Assembly (NCBI GenBank): GCA_025451535.1
Contig: JANWKE010000098.1
Location: 1-50,303 of the forward strand
Reading direction: 5' to 3'
Length of the DNA stretch: 50,303 nt
From: Verrucomicrobiia bacterium
GTDB lineage: Bacteria > Verrucomicrobiota > Verrucomicrobiia > Limisphaerales > UBA11358
Part shown: positions 7,280 through 16,131 of the stretch, piece by piece
Layout: each line of letters starts with the position of its first letter
How positions within the stretch are numbered: the stretch's first letter is position 1
Made by a program: the position numbers and the translations under genes
The notes under the pieces: generated by a model
Databases searched by the model: none
Seen by the model: only the letters and a program-made list of their open reading frames with translations
Told to the model about the DNA's origin: nothing

Positions 7280-9028
7280 TTATTCGACAGTTGTCGGCAA
7301 AAATTCGACTTCGGTGCCTGGTTCAAGGGAACCTCGATTTGCCGGCACACGCATCAAGGAATTTGTCCCTGCCAAACAAGTCACATCACCGGAACTCGCC
7401 CATGCCAGTGGATGTAATCCCGCCGTATCCAAGTGGGCCGGCCATAAAGTCTCGCGCGGACACGGCGCGTCTTCAAGCTTCGCGGCCAGGGTGCCGCGCC
7501 TAAATTCCGGCGGTTCGTCGCCGGTCAATTTTGCCAGAGCCGCCGCGACAAACAGATGAAAACAGACGAAATGCGACAGCGGATTGCCAGGCAACCCAAA
7601 GGCAATACGGATTTTATCCGGTGGGGCGAGGCCACTGATCCCGCATTGCGGGACGGGGACGCTCGCCCCACCGGCGATTCCAAAAATCAGTGGCCGGCCA
7701 GGACGAACGTTGACCTGTGAAAAAATGATTTCAAACCCAAGCCATCCCAACAACGAACGCGTGAAATCCTTGTCGCCCACACTCGCGCCGCCGGAAACCA
7801 GCAGCACGTCCGCATTACCGATTGCGGATTGCTGATTGCCGATTGCCGACTTTGCCAGTTCGAAATTTTCCGGCAAATGCGTTTGTTCCAGATGACAGGG
7901 GAATTTTTGCAGCAGGCTGCGCATCAAGATCGAATTACTGTCACGGATTTGTCCCGGGTGCGGTTTCCGGTCGGGAGGAACAATTTCATCGCCGGTGGTA
8001 AAATGGCAGACGCGCAATTGCGGGCTGACGAGCGGTCGCGTGCAACCCACGGTCGCCAGCAACGACAAAGCTCCGGCGTCAAGTTTCACGCCCGCCGCCA
8101 GAGCCGTCTCCCCCGCCCGCATTTCCTCGCCACGTCTGCGAGCATTTACGACTGACTCGCGGCGAAGAATTCTTATTGTGTCGTTGGTGCGCTCGACATT
8201 TTCCTGCATGACCACCCGCAAGTTTTCGCACGATAAGGACGCACCGGTAGCGACACGCATAGTTTCGCCGGTTTTCAATTCGCGCGGCTTCCAATCGGCG
8301 GCGTGAAGAGTGCCCACGATTTGGAAAGTTTCCGACTCGTCGTCCTGCAAAATCGCGTAGCCATCACGCGTCGAACGGTCGCCATCGGGAAAATCTTCGG
8401 AGGCGCAAACGGTTTCGCGCAGCACGTGACCAAAACATTCTTCCAACGGTGCCCGAACGGCGGGCAACGGCCGGCAACGTGCCTGGATTTCGGCCAGCGC
8501 CTCCGCCAAGGACATCAGTAAAGCTTTAGCCGCAGGTTTCCCCTCACCCGGCCTTGCGGCCACCCTCTCCCCGCCCGGCGGGGAGAGGGATGGGGCGAGC
8601 GGCGCGGGATTTTCATTTGATTCGGCTTCGACCGGCAACGCCCGCCGTTTCCAGATGGGCACATCCTGCTTCAGCCGATCCATGAATTCCGCAAGCAGAG
8701 CGATGGCCTCGCCACGGTGACTGGCCGCAACGCCAACGTAAATCGCCGTATCACCAACCGGAATGACGCCGACGCGATGAATGACTTTCGCCGTGAGGCA
8801 CGGATGCCGTGAGGAAATTTCTTCCAGCAACCGGCGGATTTCGCGTGCAGCCATTTCGGGATAGGCCTCATATTCAAGGGCGGAAATGGCCTGGTCATTC
8901 TCCTCGCCGCGAACGACACCCCGAAATTCCAGCCACGCACCTGGCGCGGTCTTTGCCGACGGCCACCGTTGCGGCGGCGGAACATGCTCCGCGATCCGCT
9001 TGTGTACGAGTTGGATTTCGATTTCCAT
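7280..9028 (-). CDS. moaE-moeA: MoaE-MoeA fusion: molybdopterin synthase large subunit joined to molybdopterin molybdotransferase
   Basis: The protein has 582 residues from the ATG at 9028; a GTG at 9046 overlapping moaD is an alternative. Residues about 1-125 are MoaE: GAWLEFRGVVRGEE, LEYEAYPEMA, HRVGVIPVGDTAIYVGVAASHR and DVPIWKRR with the catalytic-Lys motif. A linker of about 30 residues follows, then MoeA: SLAEALAEIQARC, FPDGDRSTRDGYAIL, DVLLVSGGASVGDKDF and FGLPGNPLSHFVCFHLF. MoaE with MoaD adds sulfur to the pterin; MoeA inserts molybdate. The two enzymes act at separate steps and are normally separate proteins. Three stretches appear to be coding repeats: the linker, a heptamer tandem just before DVLL, and about 22 residues before FGLPGNP. 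Confidence 0.93.
   Translation of the reverse strand: MEIEIQLVHKRIAEHVPPPQRWPSAKTAPGAWLEFRGVVRGEENDQAISALEYEAYPEMAAREIRRLLEEISSRHPCLTAKVIHRVGVIPVGDTAIYVGVAASHRGEAIALLAEFMDRLKQDVPIWKRRALPVEAESNENPAPLAPSLSPPGGERVAARPGEGKPAAKALLMSLAEALAEIQARCRPLPAVRAPLEECFGHVLRETVCASEDFPDGDRSTRDGYAILQDDESETFQIVGTLHAADWKPRELKTGETMRVATGASLSCENLRVVMQENVERTNDTIRILRRESVVNARRRGEEMRAGETALAAGVKLDAGALSLLATVGCTRPLVSPQLRVCHFTTGDEIVPPDRKPHPGQIRDSNSILMRSLLQKFPCHLEQTHLPENFELAKSAIGNQQSAIGNADVLLVSGGASVGDKDFTRSLLGWLGFEIIFSQVNVRPGRPLIFGIAGGASVPVPQCGISGLAPPDKIRIAFGLPGNPLSHFVCFHLFVAAALAKLTGDEPPEFRRGTLAAKLEDAPCPRETLWPAHLDTAGLHPLAWASSGDVTCLAGTNSLMRVPANRGSLEPGTEVEFLPTTVE
7620..7672. repeat. Palindromic repeat inserted in frame within moeA
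   Basis: A perfect 11-bp inverted repeat, GGTGGGGCGAG (7620-7630) and CTCGCCCCACC (7662-7672), encloses a smaller CCCGC/GCGGG hairpin. On the coding strand it gives about 18-22 extra residues rich in Gly, Ala and Pro between PLIFGI and IAFGLPGNP, where MoeA proteins normally have only a few residues. Confidence 0.8.
7820..7847. repeat. Four tandem 7-bp units (GATTGCN) within moeA
   Basis: Four consecutive units GATTGCG, GATTGCT, GATTGCC and GATTGCC lie exactly 7 bp apart. Because 7 is not a multiple of 3, the coding strand reads them as an imperfect peptide repeat (SAIGN-QQ-SAIGN) directly before the conserved DVLLVSGG motif. The reading frame is kept. Confidence 0.8.
8545..8600. repeat. GC-rich palindromic repeat encoding the MoaE-MoeA linker
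   Basis: The core is a perfect 13-bp hairpin with a one-base loop: CCCTCTCCCCGCC (8564-8576) and GGCGGGGAGAGGG (8578-8590). It is translated as part of the Pro/Gly-rich linker joining MoaE and MoeA. A related CCTCTCCCCGC/GCGGGG core sits inside the MITE at 38399-38521. Confidence 0.8.
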
Positions 9029-9038
9029 GAATAAAATT

Positions 9039-9278
9039 TCAGCCACCCGACACCGGCGGTATCAAGGCGACTTCATCGTCATTTGAAAACAGCACATCAG
9101 CCGCGGCGTATTCCCAATTACGGGAAAGTCGTACCTGGGCGCGATGCGCAGACAGCCTGGGAAATTTTTCAAGCAACAATGTCCAAAGCTGCCCGGCATT
9201 AAGCGGCGACGGCAGTGCGAGTTCAACCGAATCGCAACCGCTAGCGTCCTTGAGTTGGGCGAAAAAAAGCACACGCAT
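9039..9278 (-). CDS. moaD: Molybdopterin synthase sulfur-carrier subunit MoaD
   Basis: The protein has 79 residues with a ubiquitin-like fold pattern: MRVLFFAQLKDASGCDSVEL at the start and DEVALIPPVSGG at the end. The C-terminal Gly-Gly is the residue pair thiocarboxylated in MoaD and inserted into the MoaE active site. The gene lies directly before moaE-moeA; its stop is 11 bp before the ATG used there, or overlaps the alternative GTG. Partner and pathway follow from the operon. Confidence 0.95.
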   Translation of the reverse strand: MRVLFFAQLKDASGCDSVELALPSPLNAGQLWTLLLEKFPRLSAHRAQVRLSRNWEYAAADVLFSNDDEVALIPPVSGG

Positions 9279-9291
9279 GGCAAATCACATT

Positions 9292-10056
9292 TCAGTGAGT
9301 GACCGCTTCAATCAACAATTTTCCGCCGGAAAAAATCAGGATGCCGGCCAGCACGCGGCTGAAAATGACGCTGCTCCAACGTCGCGCGCCATAGTGCGTG
9401 CCGAGCAACGCGCCGGTGACAGCGGGCACGGTGAGCCAAAGCAGCGGCCCGGCGTGGGCGATTTTTTGCCAACCCGTCCCCACCAACCCTGCGATGGAGT
9501 TAAGCACGATGAACCCCGCGGCGATGCCGCCGGTTGTTTTCGGCTTAACCCAACGAAACACATAAAGCATCGGGCTTAAAAAAACCCCGCCGCCAATACC
9601 GGTCAAGCCTGCCAAAAATCCGAGCACCGCACCAATCAGCAGCGCCAGCGGCAGGAAAAATTTCTGGAGGACGACGTCATCGGTTTGCCAGCGCGCGCGG
9701 AACAACAAGGTCAACCCTGCAACCACCAGCACCGCGCCGAGAACAATTTTGTAAACCTCGGGGCTGATGTGAATCCGGCTGCCGAACCAGGCGCACGGTA
9801 CCGAGACAATGGCGAACGACGACAGCACCCGCCAATCAAAGTGCCCGGCGCGCCAGAACTGCCCCCACGCAATGCCCGCCACGAGAACGTTTGCGATCAA
9901 AACCGCCACCCGCGCGGAGGCGGGCGCGATGCCCAGGAGCGCGAGCGCAGCCAGATAGCCCGTCGCGCCGCCATGCCCGACGGACGAATAAAAAAATGCG
10001 ACCGCAAAAACGGCGGTGAGCAGCAGTGCGATTTGGATTAGTGAAAGTCCGTCCAT
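9292..10056 (-). CDS. TSUP (TauE/SafE) family membrane permease
   Basis: The 254-residue integral membrane protein shows about eight hydrophobic segments. The family hallmark is repeated in the two halves: FFYSSVGHGGATGYLAALALLG near the N-terminus and GFLAGLTGIGGGVFLSPMLYVF in the middle. TSUP proteins export or import small sulfur-containing anions such as sulfite or sulfonates. Only 13 bp separate its stop from moaD, so it appears to be the first gene of the Moco operon. A link to sulfite or sulfur balance in Moco enzymes is inference. AGGA lies directly before the ATG. Confidence 0.88.
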   Translation of the reverse strand: MDGLSLIQIALLLTAVFAVAFFYSSVGHGGATGYLAALALLGIAPASARVAVLIANVLVAGIAWGQFWRAGHFDWRVLSSFAIVSVPCAWFGSRIHISPEVYKIVLGAVLVVAGLTLLFRARWQTDDVVLQKFFLPLALLIGAVLGFLAGLTGIGGGVFLSPMLYVFRWVKPKTTGGIAAGFIVLNSIAGLVGTGWQKIAHAGPLLWLTVPAVTGALLGTHYGARRWSSVIFSRVLAGILIFSGGKLLIEAVTH

Positions 10057-10488
10057 TCCTCAGGACATCATCTCCACCGGTGCGCCATGAAACATGCTTT
10101 GAAACGGCCTGTCAATCGGAACAGGCAAATTTCGTGATTCCCTGAAGACAACTGCTAGCAGGAGGGCTGGCGTAAAAAAAAATCAAAATTGATTGCCGCA
10201 GGATGAGTTACCGAAGGACAACGGCATTTTGAAAACTGCGGTACAACATAACCAGGCCCGCGTCGGCGCTTATGCCTCAGTTCTGCAAGGGGGGACTGTC
10301 CGAAGCGGCGACGCGGTATGTATTGAATCCATTTGAACTGAAATTTCCATTTTAAAGCCCGTCTCACCATCCGGAGCACCCCAACGCGGGGTAAAATGAT
10401 CATCCACAGATTGCGCTCCGATAGCGGTCGCTGGAACGCTTTTGCGCATCATGTTTCTGATTTCCACCGTTCTCCGTTTGCCGTCCGG
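10057..10488. other. Intergenic region without recognised gene
   Basis: About 430 bp lie between the TSUP gene and the GH53 gene. Short frames here show no family features. I looked for a molybdenum-cofactor riboswitch upstream of the operon and saw only a short GCCTGT/ACAGGC hairpin near 10105-10125, which is not enough to call one. No clear terminator for the GH53 gene is visible. Confidence 0.4.
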
Positions 10489-11817
10489 TCAGTTCGGCTG
10501 CAACCGGTAAAAACGGGTCTGGCTGGAATCCACCGGCAGGGTGACAGTAAACACCGCTCCCGTAGTTTGGGGCGTATTGGGCACCGACGACCAGACGGTT
10601 GAAGGCGCCAAGATGGTTGTGGTCGTCAACGTCAAAGCAGCTCCACTGAATGGCCACTGTAACTGTAGATTCGAACCATTCAGCGAGGGGCTTATCAAAA
10701 GTGGGGCGGCCATTCCGCCAACGGCGCTGGCCACCGGCAGAACATTGCCACCGGCATCAAAAAACGACGCCGTATTGAAACCGGCTTCATTGACACCGCT
10801 GGCGGCTTGATACTCCGCTCCCCAATAGACGAAGCCCGCCCCGAGGTGGTTGGGCACACCTTCCACAATCCGGGCCAGCGCGGCGATGAAGCTGACCTGA
10901 CCCGCCGGGGTGGGAGGATAGCCAAAAAGCTGGCTAAGCCAGGCGGAAGGGCAAGTATTGGTGTAGGGAAAGGCGTCCTCAGCGACAATGATGGGTTTGC
11001 CGAATTCAACGGCTGCATTGCTGAGACAAATATTCAGATTCGTCGGTGATCCGTGGTAGAAGGGATAATAACTCTCGCCGATGATATCGTAAGGCACTCC
11101 TTGAGCATTCAGGTTTTCAAAATACGCCTTGGTCGTACCCCAATCGCCGCCCCTGTCAATATGAACGATGATCCTGGGCATTTTAGCACCCGTAACATTC
11201 GTCGCATCCTCGATTCCCTGGATGGCCGCATTCATCAATTGGCCGAGCCGAATCCACGATGGGTTGGAGCTGCTCCACGGACCCGCAAGGTATCCGTTGG
11301 TCCACAACATGCCGTAGGTGATTTCATTTCCAATCTGGACGTAGTCCGGCATTGCCCCCGCGGCCGCGAAAGTGACGATGGTGTTGCTGTTGTAAGCACG
11401 CATCTGTGGCAACAGTTGCGCAAAGGTCAGACCGGCCCAGGCAGCCGGAGTGGTTTGATGCCCGGGATCGGCCCAGGTGTCGGAATAATGAAAATCCAGC
11501 ATGAACTGCAATCCGGCGTTTTTGACCCGCACCGCCAGTGGCACGGTGTAGTTGGTATTATTGCCGTAGTTGTACGGGTCCGCGCTGGCCTGAGCCGGGC
11601 TGCTGGTCCAGAGCCGCAGTCTGATACAATTAATGCCGTGGTTCTTGAGAATTTGAATCCCGTCCTGAACCTGTCCGCCATCCTTGTAGGTAATACCCCG
11701 ATTTTCGAAAAATTTCAGATCGGAAAAGTCCGCCCCGGCGATAAAGCCGTTTTGCGCGAGCGATAAGCCCGGCATAAACAGTGCCGCCAGTGCTAAAGAT
11801 AAACCGGCAAATTTCAT
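10489..11817 (-). CDS. GH53 arabinogalactan endo-beta-1,4-galactanase with C-terminal beta module
   Basis: The protein has 442 residues with a signal peptide ending in LSLAQ (about 1-22). The GH53 barrel shows GADFSDLKFFENRG, CIRLRLW, LDFHYSDTWADP (about 107-118), VQIGNEITYGMLW with likely acid/base Glu165, and IIVAEDAFPY with likely nucleophile Glu280. GH53 enzymes cut beta-1,4-galactan of type I arabinogalactan, the side chain of rhamnogalacturonan I. Residues about 378-442 form the C-terminal module seen in other secreted proteins here, ending TRFYRLQPN. The gene follows the lectin-like gene on the same strand, separated by a hairpin. No clear Shine-Dalgarno. Confidence 0.93.
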   Translation of the reverse strand: MKFAGLSLALAALFMPGLSLAQNGFIAGADFSDLKFFENRGITYKDGGQVQDGIQILKNHGINCIRLRLWTSSPAQASADPYNYGNNTNYTVPLAVRVKNAGLQFMLDFHYSDTWADPGHQTTPAAWAGLTFAQLLPQMRAYNSNTIVTFAAAGAMPDYVQIGNEITYGMLWTNGYLAGPWSSSNPSWIRLGQLMNAAIQGIEDATNVTGAKMPRIIVHIDRGGDWGTTKAYFENLNAQGVPYDIIGESYYPFYHGSPTNLNICLSNAAVEFGKPIIVAEDAFPYTNTCPSAWLSQLFGYPPTPAGQVSFIAALARIVEGVPNHLGAGFVYWGAEYQAASGVNEAGFNTASFFDAGGNVLPVASAVGGMAAPLLISPSLNGSNLQLQWPFSGAALTLTTTTILAPSTVWSSVPNTPQTTGAVFTVTLPVDSSQTRFYRLQPN

Positions 11818-11860
11818 TGCAGAATGCTTGTCTTGATGCAGCTGTTACACCCTAAAACTG

Positions 11861-11901
11861 AAGCTGGAGCCATTCCACTTTTAATTGAACAGCTCCAGCT
11901 T
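11861..11901 (-). terminator. Hairpin between the lectin-like gene and GH53
   Basis: AAGCTGGAGC (11861-11870) and GCTCCAGCTT (11892-11901) form a perfect 10-bp stem with a 21-base loop. On the minus strand it follows the lectin-like gene stop and is trailed by CAGTTTTAG. It may be a terminator or a partial attenuator before GH53; the loop is long, so this is moderate evidence. Confidence 0.5.
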
Positions 11902-11929
11902 TGCGCCCAATTTTATGATTTCGAGCGGC

Positions 11930-14653
11930 TCATGGTGTCTTCAACCGGAAGAATGTCTGGGGTCCGGTGGCCGACACCGGCAGCGAATAAAGCCCATATG
12001 TATTGGGCACATCCTGCCAGTTCAAGCTGCTGCTCAAATTGGTGGAACCCTGCAGCTTCACCACCGGGTTTCCAACCCATGACAGATTGAGGTTGCCGCC
12101 CGTCGGCGCTCCAACATTGATCCCGCCTACCACTCCGGGATCCGAAATCTTGAAATTATTAAAGTTGAAGGTGCCCCCGCTTCCCACGGTGACGAATACC
12201 AGACCCGCTCCGGTCATCACACCGCTCAAGTTGCTGGCCGCCGGCGATCCGATGATTCCGCCCGAGCTGGTCACGGTCAGGCTTTTCCAGTTCGCCGCGG
12301 CCGGGTTAAAGGTCATCGTGTAAGTGGAGTACACCGAGTTCGAAGCGACATTCGGACCCAACAAAGCGTTCGCGGCAACATACCAATTGGTATCATTGAG
12401 TTGCACCGCTACGTAGGCCGCGACATTGGTGGATGACGCCGAGTTTGGCGCAAGACTCGCCGAAATGCTCAAGTTTGGATAAGCCGCCAGGTCAATATTG
12501 GGGAACGGCAGTCCAGACTGATTGGTATCGGAGGCACCGGTCGCATAATACACAGTTGTGCCCGCACTTCCGAGAAAGGCAAAAACCGCGCCCTGGCTTG
12601 CCGAGCTTGTGCCGGGCGTGCCGGCCTGGAACAGAGCGTTGGGAGCGCTGGGAACCGCCTCGGTCCACCCGATACTGCTAATCGGATAGTTGCCGGCCAC
12701 CGGGCCTACAAACGGAAACGCTTCCGAATAAATGAAGCCAACGGGAGGGTTGGTCACCGTCAATGTGGTGGGCCCACCGGCAGCTGATAATGTACTGTTA
12801 TCACCGCCGGCAGAATTGGTGACATAAGCGACAATCTGCAGGCCACTATCGTTGATATTTAGATCGGCGATCGTCAAAGTCGGGGTGGTTGCGCCGGAAA
12901 CTCTGCCTCCATTGGAAACAGGGACGCCATTGGTCGTCCAACTATAAGTGAAAGGTGACGTTCCACTGGCGGAAACGCCAAAGCTGGCGCCGCCGCCGGA
13001 GGCGACAGTTACGTCAAGCGGATAGGTCTGGTTGATGCTCGGCGGCCTTCCCACCGCCTGGTTGGTGATTATTTCGAAACTCTGGAAATTCATGTCTGAA
13101 CCTGTTCCGGTATTGTGCGCAACCACCAGGCCGGCACCAATGATATTGCCGGTCAAAGGGTTTGCGGCTGGAGCACCGATTACGGCATTGCCGCTGGTAA
13201 TGGTGAGGTTGTTCCAATTGCTCGCCGCGGAGTTAAATCCATATTGATAGTTTTGATAAGGGCTTAGCGCCGAGAGATCGATCGCCTGCGGCTGGGCCGA
13301 GCAGAACCAGCCGTTAGTCATCTTAACCGCCCAATAAACCGAGATGGCTCCGGAAACCTGCCCGGGGCCATTCCCCGGAACAAAACCGGCCTGGAACGTT
13401 ACATAGGGATAACTGGCGGGATTGATATCAACAAACGGCAGTCCGGAGATTCCGGCGTCATTGGTATCCGTTGTATAGTAAGCGTTGGTGGTGGCAATGG
13501 GAGAATATGAAAAGACGTCGCCAAGACCGCCGCCAGCCTGATAAATGCCGATGCCTGTGCTGGCCGGCGCCGCGACGACCCAGCCAACACCGGTAATAGG
13601 GGTGTTGCCGTTAGGCCCAAGATAAGGAAAATTCTCGGCATACAAAAGACCAGGAGGCACATTGCTGACGATTAACTGCAGACCGCTGTTGGTGGCACTG
13701 CCAAATTTGTTCGTCACGACCACCATGTAGAAGGAACCCGCATCGCCGAGGTTACAATTGGTGACGGTCATCGTGTTACCGGCTGTGCCGAGGTATCTTC
13801 CGCCATTTATATTCACGCCATTGGTCTGCCATTGGTAAACCAAAAGTGGACCGGCAAAGGTGGATACAAACGCGGCACCGCCGCCGACGTACACGTATTG
13901 TGGAGTCACCGCCACGGCGGTATTGGTTGGCGCGATCTGCGGGAAATCGCCCGGCCCTTGATTGATGATCAGCTCGTTATAATTAAAACCACCCGGAGTG
14001 TTGATTTCAACAATCCCGATGCCGGTGATGAGTGAGGTCAAATTGGGAGATGCCACAGAACCTATGGTTACATTGGTGGTGCCGTTTATGGTCAGGGTTT
14101 GCCAGACATTGGCCGGATTGGTATAAACCAGGAAACCATTAGTAAACTGCGGATACCCGGCAGTGTATTCGGGCAGCTGGTAAGAAGTCGCCACATACCA
14201 TTGTCCTCCCACTTGAACTGCAAAATAGTTGGTGGCGGGATTGCCTCCAGTGGGATCACGAACCTCCATGTTAAAAGTCAGATTCGTGTACAGCGTCGGA
14301 TCAATATTGGTGAAACTGGAATTACCCCCACTACCGGATCCCGCAGCGCTTGTTGTATAAAACATCCCCGGCAGGTTGGTGGTCTGAAAGCCCGTAAAAT
14401 AAACCGTGTTTGCAGGCAAAGCCAGACCGAGCGTCGGATCGCTCGCGCCGGTGGCGGTGTAGATGCCGACATAGGGCCCGGCACTCTGTGACGTTGCAAT
14501 CGCTGTCCACCCGACCGTATTGATATTGCCGTTCCCGGTAACACCACTGTTACCCGTGCCCCAGTTTTCGGTGTAAATAGTCACCGCAGATGCAATCGGG
14601 GCTGCGCTCAAAAGAACGCCCCCGATGATGGCTATGGATAGAATTTTTTTCAT
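11930..14653 (-). CDS. Large secreted protein of three lectin-like modules alternating with Ig-like domains
   Basis: The 907-residue protein has a signal peptide (MKKILSIAIIGGVLLSAAPIASA). Three related beta-rich modules of about 210 residues begin with YTENWG, YAENFPYLGP and YSEAFPFVGP. Each contains a VGW or IGW..A stretch, a YYTT or VYYATGASD segment with LPF.NIDP or INPA, and a late block like LTITSGNAVIGAPAANPLTGNIIGAGLVV. Two Ig-like domains with YQWQTNGVNINGGRYLG...LGDAGSFYMVVVTN or SWTTNGVPVSNGGRV...INDSGLQIVAYVTN lie between them. The last about 45 residues are the shared C-terminal module ending TFFRLKTP. No catalytic motif is visible. Binding of pectic galactan at the surface is inference from GH53 next to it. 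Confidence 0.82.
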   Translation of the reverse strand: MKKILSIAIIGGVLLSAAPIASAVTIYTENWGTGNSGVTGNGNINTVGWTAIATSQSAGPYVGIYTATGASDPTLGLALPANTVYFTGFQTTNLPGMFYTTSAAGSGSGGNSSFTNIDPTLYTNLTFNMEVRDPTGGNPATNYFAVQVGGQWYVATSYQLPEYTAGYPQFTNGFLVYTNPANVWQTLTINGTTNVTIGSVASPNLTSLITGIGIVEINTPGGFNYNELIINQGPGDFPQIAPTNTAVAVTPQYVYVGGGAAFVSTFAGPLLVYQWQTNGVNINGGRYLGTAGNTMTVTNCNLGDAGSFYMVVVTNKFGSATNSGLQLIVSNVPPGLLYAENFPYLGPNGNTPITGVGWVVAAPASTGIGIYQAGGGLGDVFSYSPIATTNAYYTTDTNDAGISGLPFVDINPASYPYVTFQAGFVPGNGPGQVSGAISVYWAVKMTNGWFCSAQPQAIDLSALSPYQNYQYGFNSAASNWNNLTITSGNAVIGAPAANPLTGNIIGAGLVVAHNTGTGSDMNFQSFEIITNQAVGRPPSINQTYPLDVTVASGGGASFGVSASGTSPFTYSWTTNGVPVSNGGRVSGATTPTLTIADLNINDSGLQIVAYVTNSAGGDNSTLSAAGGPTTLTVTNPPVGFIYSEAFPFVGPVAGNYPISSIGWTEAVPSAPNALFQAGTPGTSSASQGAVFAFLGSAGTTVYYATGASDTNQSGLPFPNIDLAAYPNLSISASLAPNSASSTNVAAYVAVQLNDTNWYVAANALLGPNVASNSVYSTYTMTFNPAAANWKSLTVTSSGGIIGSPAASNLSGVMTGAGLVFVTVGSGGTFNFNNFKISDPGVVGGINVGAPTGGNLNLSWVGNPVVKLQGSTNLSSSLNWQDVPNTYGLYSLPVSATGPQTFFRLKTP

Positions 14654-14743
14654 GGTTTTATGGGTTAGTTTGGCTTATCTTTTTTTGCAGGCTGATAAAA
14701 GGAATGTCACAGGCATTGGGAATTCCGAGAGGCATGGTTTTGA

Positions 14744-15640
14744 CTAATCGTAACTGTTCATCCAAGCACGAAACCTGCTCAGTGCCTGGGTCGGATCGTA
14801 AATCTTGCTCCAAGGCATTTGCCAAAGCTCCTTCAAGCCCACGAACCGGACCGAACCATCCACGAACGTCATGTCAACCGGCTTCCTGCTGGCGTGTCTG
14901 GGAATGCAAAAAGACGGCAGCTCGTCGAAAGCCCCACAATCACCTTCGTTCGCTGGCGCTGCATCGAGTGTGGTATTGTAGCTGCCGCCAGCGTGCGGGT
15001 TACTTCCCTGCCACACACAATCAGCAAATAATGGTGTCCTCGATGCGTACCGGCCAGCTCCTGTCATTGTCCGCCAATATCCTGGCGAATCAGCCACCGC
15101 AGCGGCACCAGCAGCAGTCAATTCCGCATCCGGGGGATTGGCCAGCCAGCCGTTAAATCCATAACTGCCGGCCATGCCGGCACGACCCCACGGAGTCGCG
15201 ACAGGATACCCGTTTGTGCCCATGATGCCCCAGGCCAGAAAAGTGGTGCCGGAAGTAACCCAAAAATTCGCAAGTGAACTGCGCATCTTTGTTGCCGCTG
15301 GACAGTAGCATAGCTTTCCGCCCATGCCGGTCCCGCTAACGGATCCAGGCATGTATGCCTGCAACGCAAACATCCACATCCCATTCGGATCATACCAACC
15401 CAACGGCAGACTGTCATGGTGGTCGCCGGCGTACATCGGAAAGGCCACCCCCCACTGCCTCAGATTTGATACGCATACAATCCGCTGCGCCCTGATCTTC
15501 GCGGCGGACAGGGCCGGCAGCAATAACGCCGCCAAAATCGCGATGATGGCAATCACCACCAGCAATTCAATCAGCGTGAAGCCCGATGGCAACGGTGAGT
15601 TGTTATTTGACTTCGATGGTTTCAAATTGGGCATCGGCAT
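14744..15640 (-). CDS. Pseudopilin-like secreted protein
   Basis: The product has 298 residues from the ATG at 15640; a GTG at 15700 gives a longer leader, and an ATG at 15634 is also possible. The prepilin motif [29 protein letters not shown] is near-perfect, with cleavage expected after the Gly. The C-terminal block [22 protein letters not shown] resembles the H-X9-DG motif but has eleven residues between His and Asp-Gly. The gene heads a same-strand group with the lectin-like protein and GH53 and has a type-2 upstream element, so it is probably expressed with galactan degradation. Its exact role is unknown; Verrucomicrobia encode many such proteins. Confidence 0.85.
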   Translation of the reverse strand: MPMPNLKPSKSNNNSPLPSGFTLIELLVVIAIIAILAALLLPALSAAKIRAQRIVCVSNLRQWGVAFPMYAGDHHDSLPLGWYDPNGMWMFALQAYMPGSVSGTGMGGKLCYCPAATKMRSSLANFWVTSGTTFLAWGIMGTNGYPVATPWGRAGMAGSYGFNGWLANPPDAELTAAGAAAVADSPGYWRTMTGAGRYASRTPLFADCVWQGSNPHAGGSYNTTLDAAPANEGDCGAFDELPSFCIPRHASRKPVDMTFVDGSVRFVGLKELWQMPWSKIYDPTQALSRFRAWMNSYD

Positions 15641-15700
15641 CGGTTGTAAATGAATTATCCGTATTGCGCATTCGATATACGGCTTTTTACGTGATTTCAC

Positions 15701-16071
15701 TTAAACAATGAACAGGACAATTTAGCATTATTTGTTTCACCGTCGAGATAACAACGTGCGCATTGTTTCACCTGCTGCATGAGTAATTACGGTAAAAGTA
15801 GTTGCTTTTTCCCGCTTTGCCTAGCCTCACAAATGTAGAGTATTAGGGCCGGCGCAGCCTGACCTGACAGGCGGCATAATCACTTTTGAATCAACGGCTA
15901 CTTTCGATGCCCTTTCTGTCTCGCTGGAATGGATTTGAGCGCAGTTTGGATAGGTAACGGGCAGATATTTGTTTTAACCATGATGGAACCACGGTCTTAC
16001 GACCTTCTGGTTGAGCCAGTCCGTGCGGTGAATTCCGGCAGGGAAAACCGATGAACTTAACGACCAGAACG
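15701..16071. other. Intergenic region upstream of the pseudopilin group
   Basis: The stretch contains the type-2 element at 15814-15842 and otherwise no recognisable gene. A 90-codon minus frame overlaps the end of the PEP-CTERM gene and has no family features. Confidence 0.4.
15814..15842 (-). promoter_or_regulatory. Type-2 upstream element (copy J)
   Basis: On the minus strand the core reads TACATTTGTGAGGCTAG then GCAAA, identical over about 28 bp to the copy at 16947-16975 and nearly identical to the plus-strand copy at 27288-27316. It lies about 174 bp upstream of the pseudopilin ATG, in the same orientation relative to the downstream gene as the other two copies. A regulator site is inferred. 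Confidence 0.7.
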
Positions 16072-16103
16072 AAAATGCCGCTTGTTGGCACAAGCGGCAT
16101 TTT
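16072..16103. terminator. Terminator after the PEP-CTERM gene
   Basis: A perfect 14-bp inverted repeat, AAAATGCCGCTTGT (16072-16085) and ACAAGCGGCATTTT (16090-16103), with a four-base loop lies just downstream of the PEP-CTERM gene on the minus strand. A/T runs flank both sides, so it fits a rho-independent terminator. Confidence 0.85.
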
Positions 16104-16131
16104 GTCATGTTCAGGATCCGCAAGATCAAAA

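Noticed and set aside
10057-10160. Possible molybdenum-cofactor riboswitch before the Moco operon
   Set aside because: Only a 6-bp hairpin is visible and the conserved pattern of that riboswitch could not be recognised; a covariance-model search would be decisive.
14654-14743. A TGCAAAAA sequence upstream of the 907-aa gene as an eighth type-1 site
   Set aside because: The YTCA block is not at the fixed position and the first half-site is missing.
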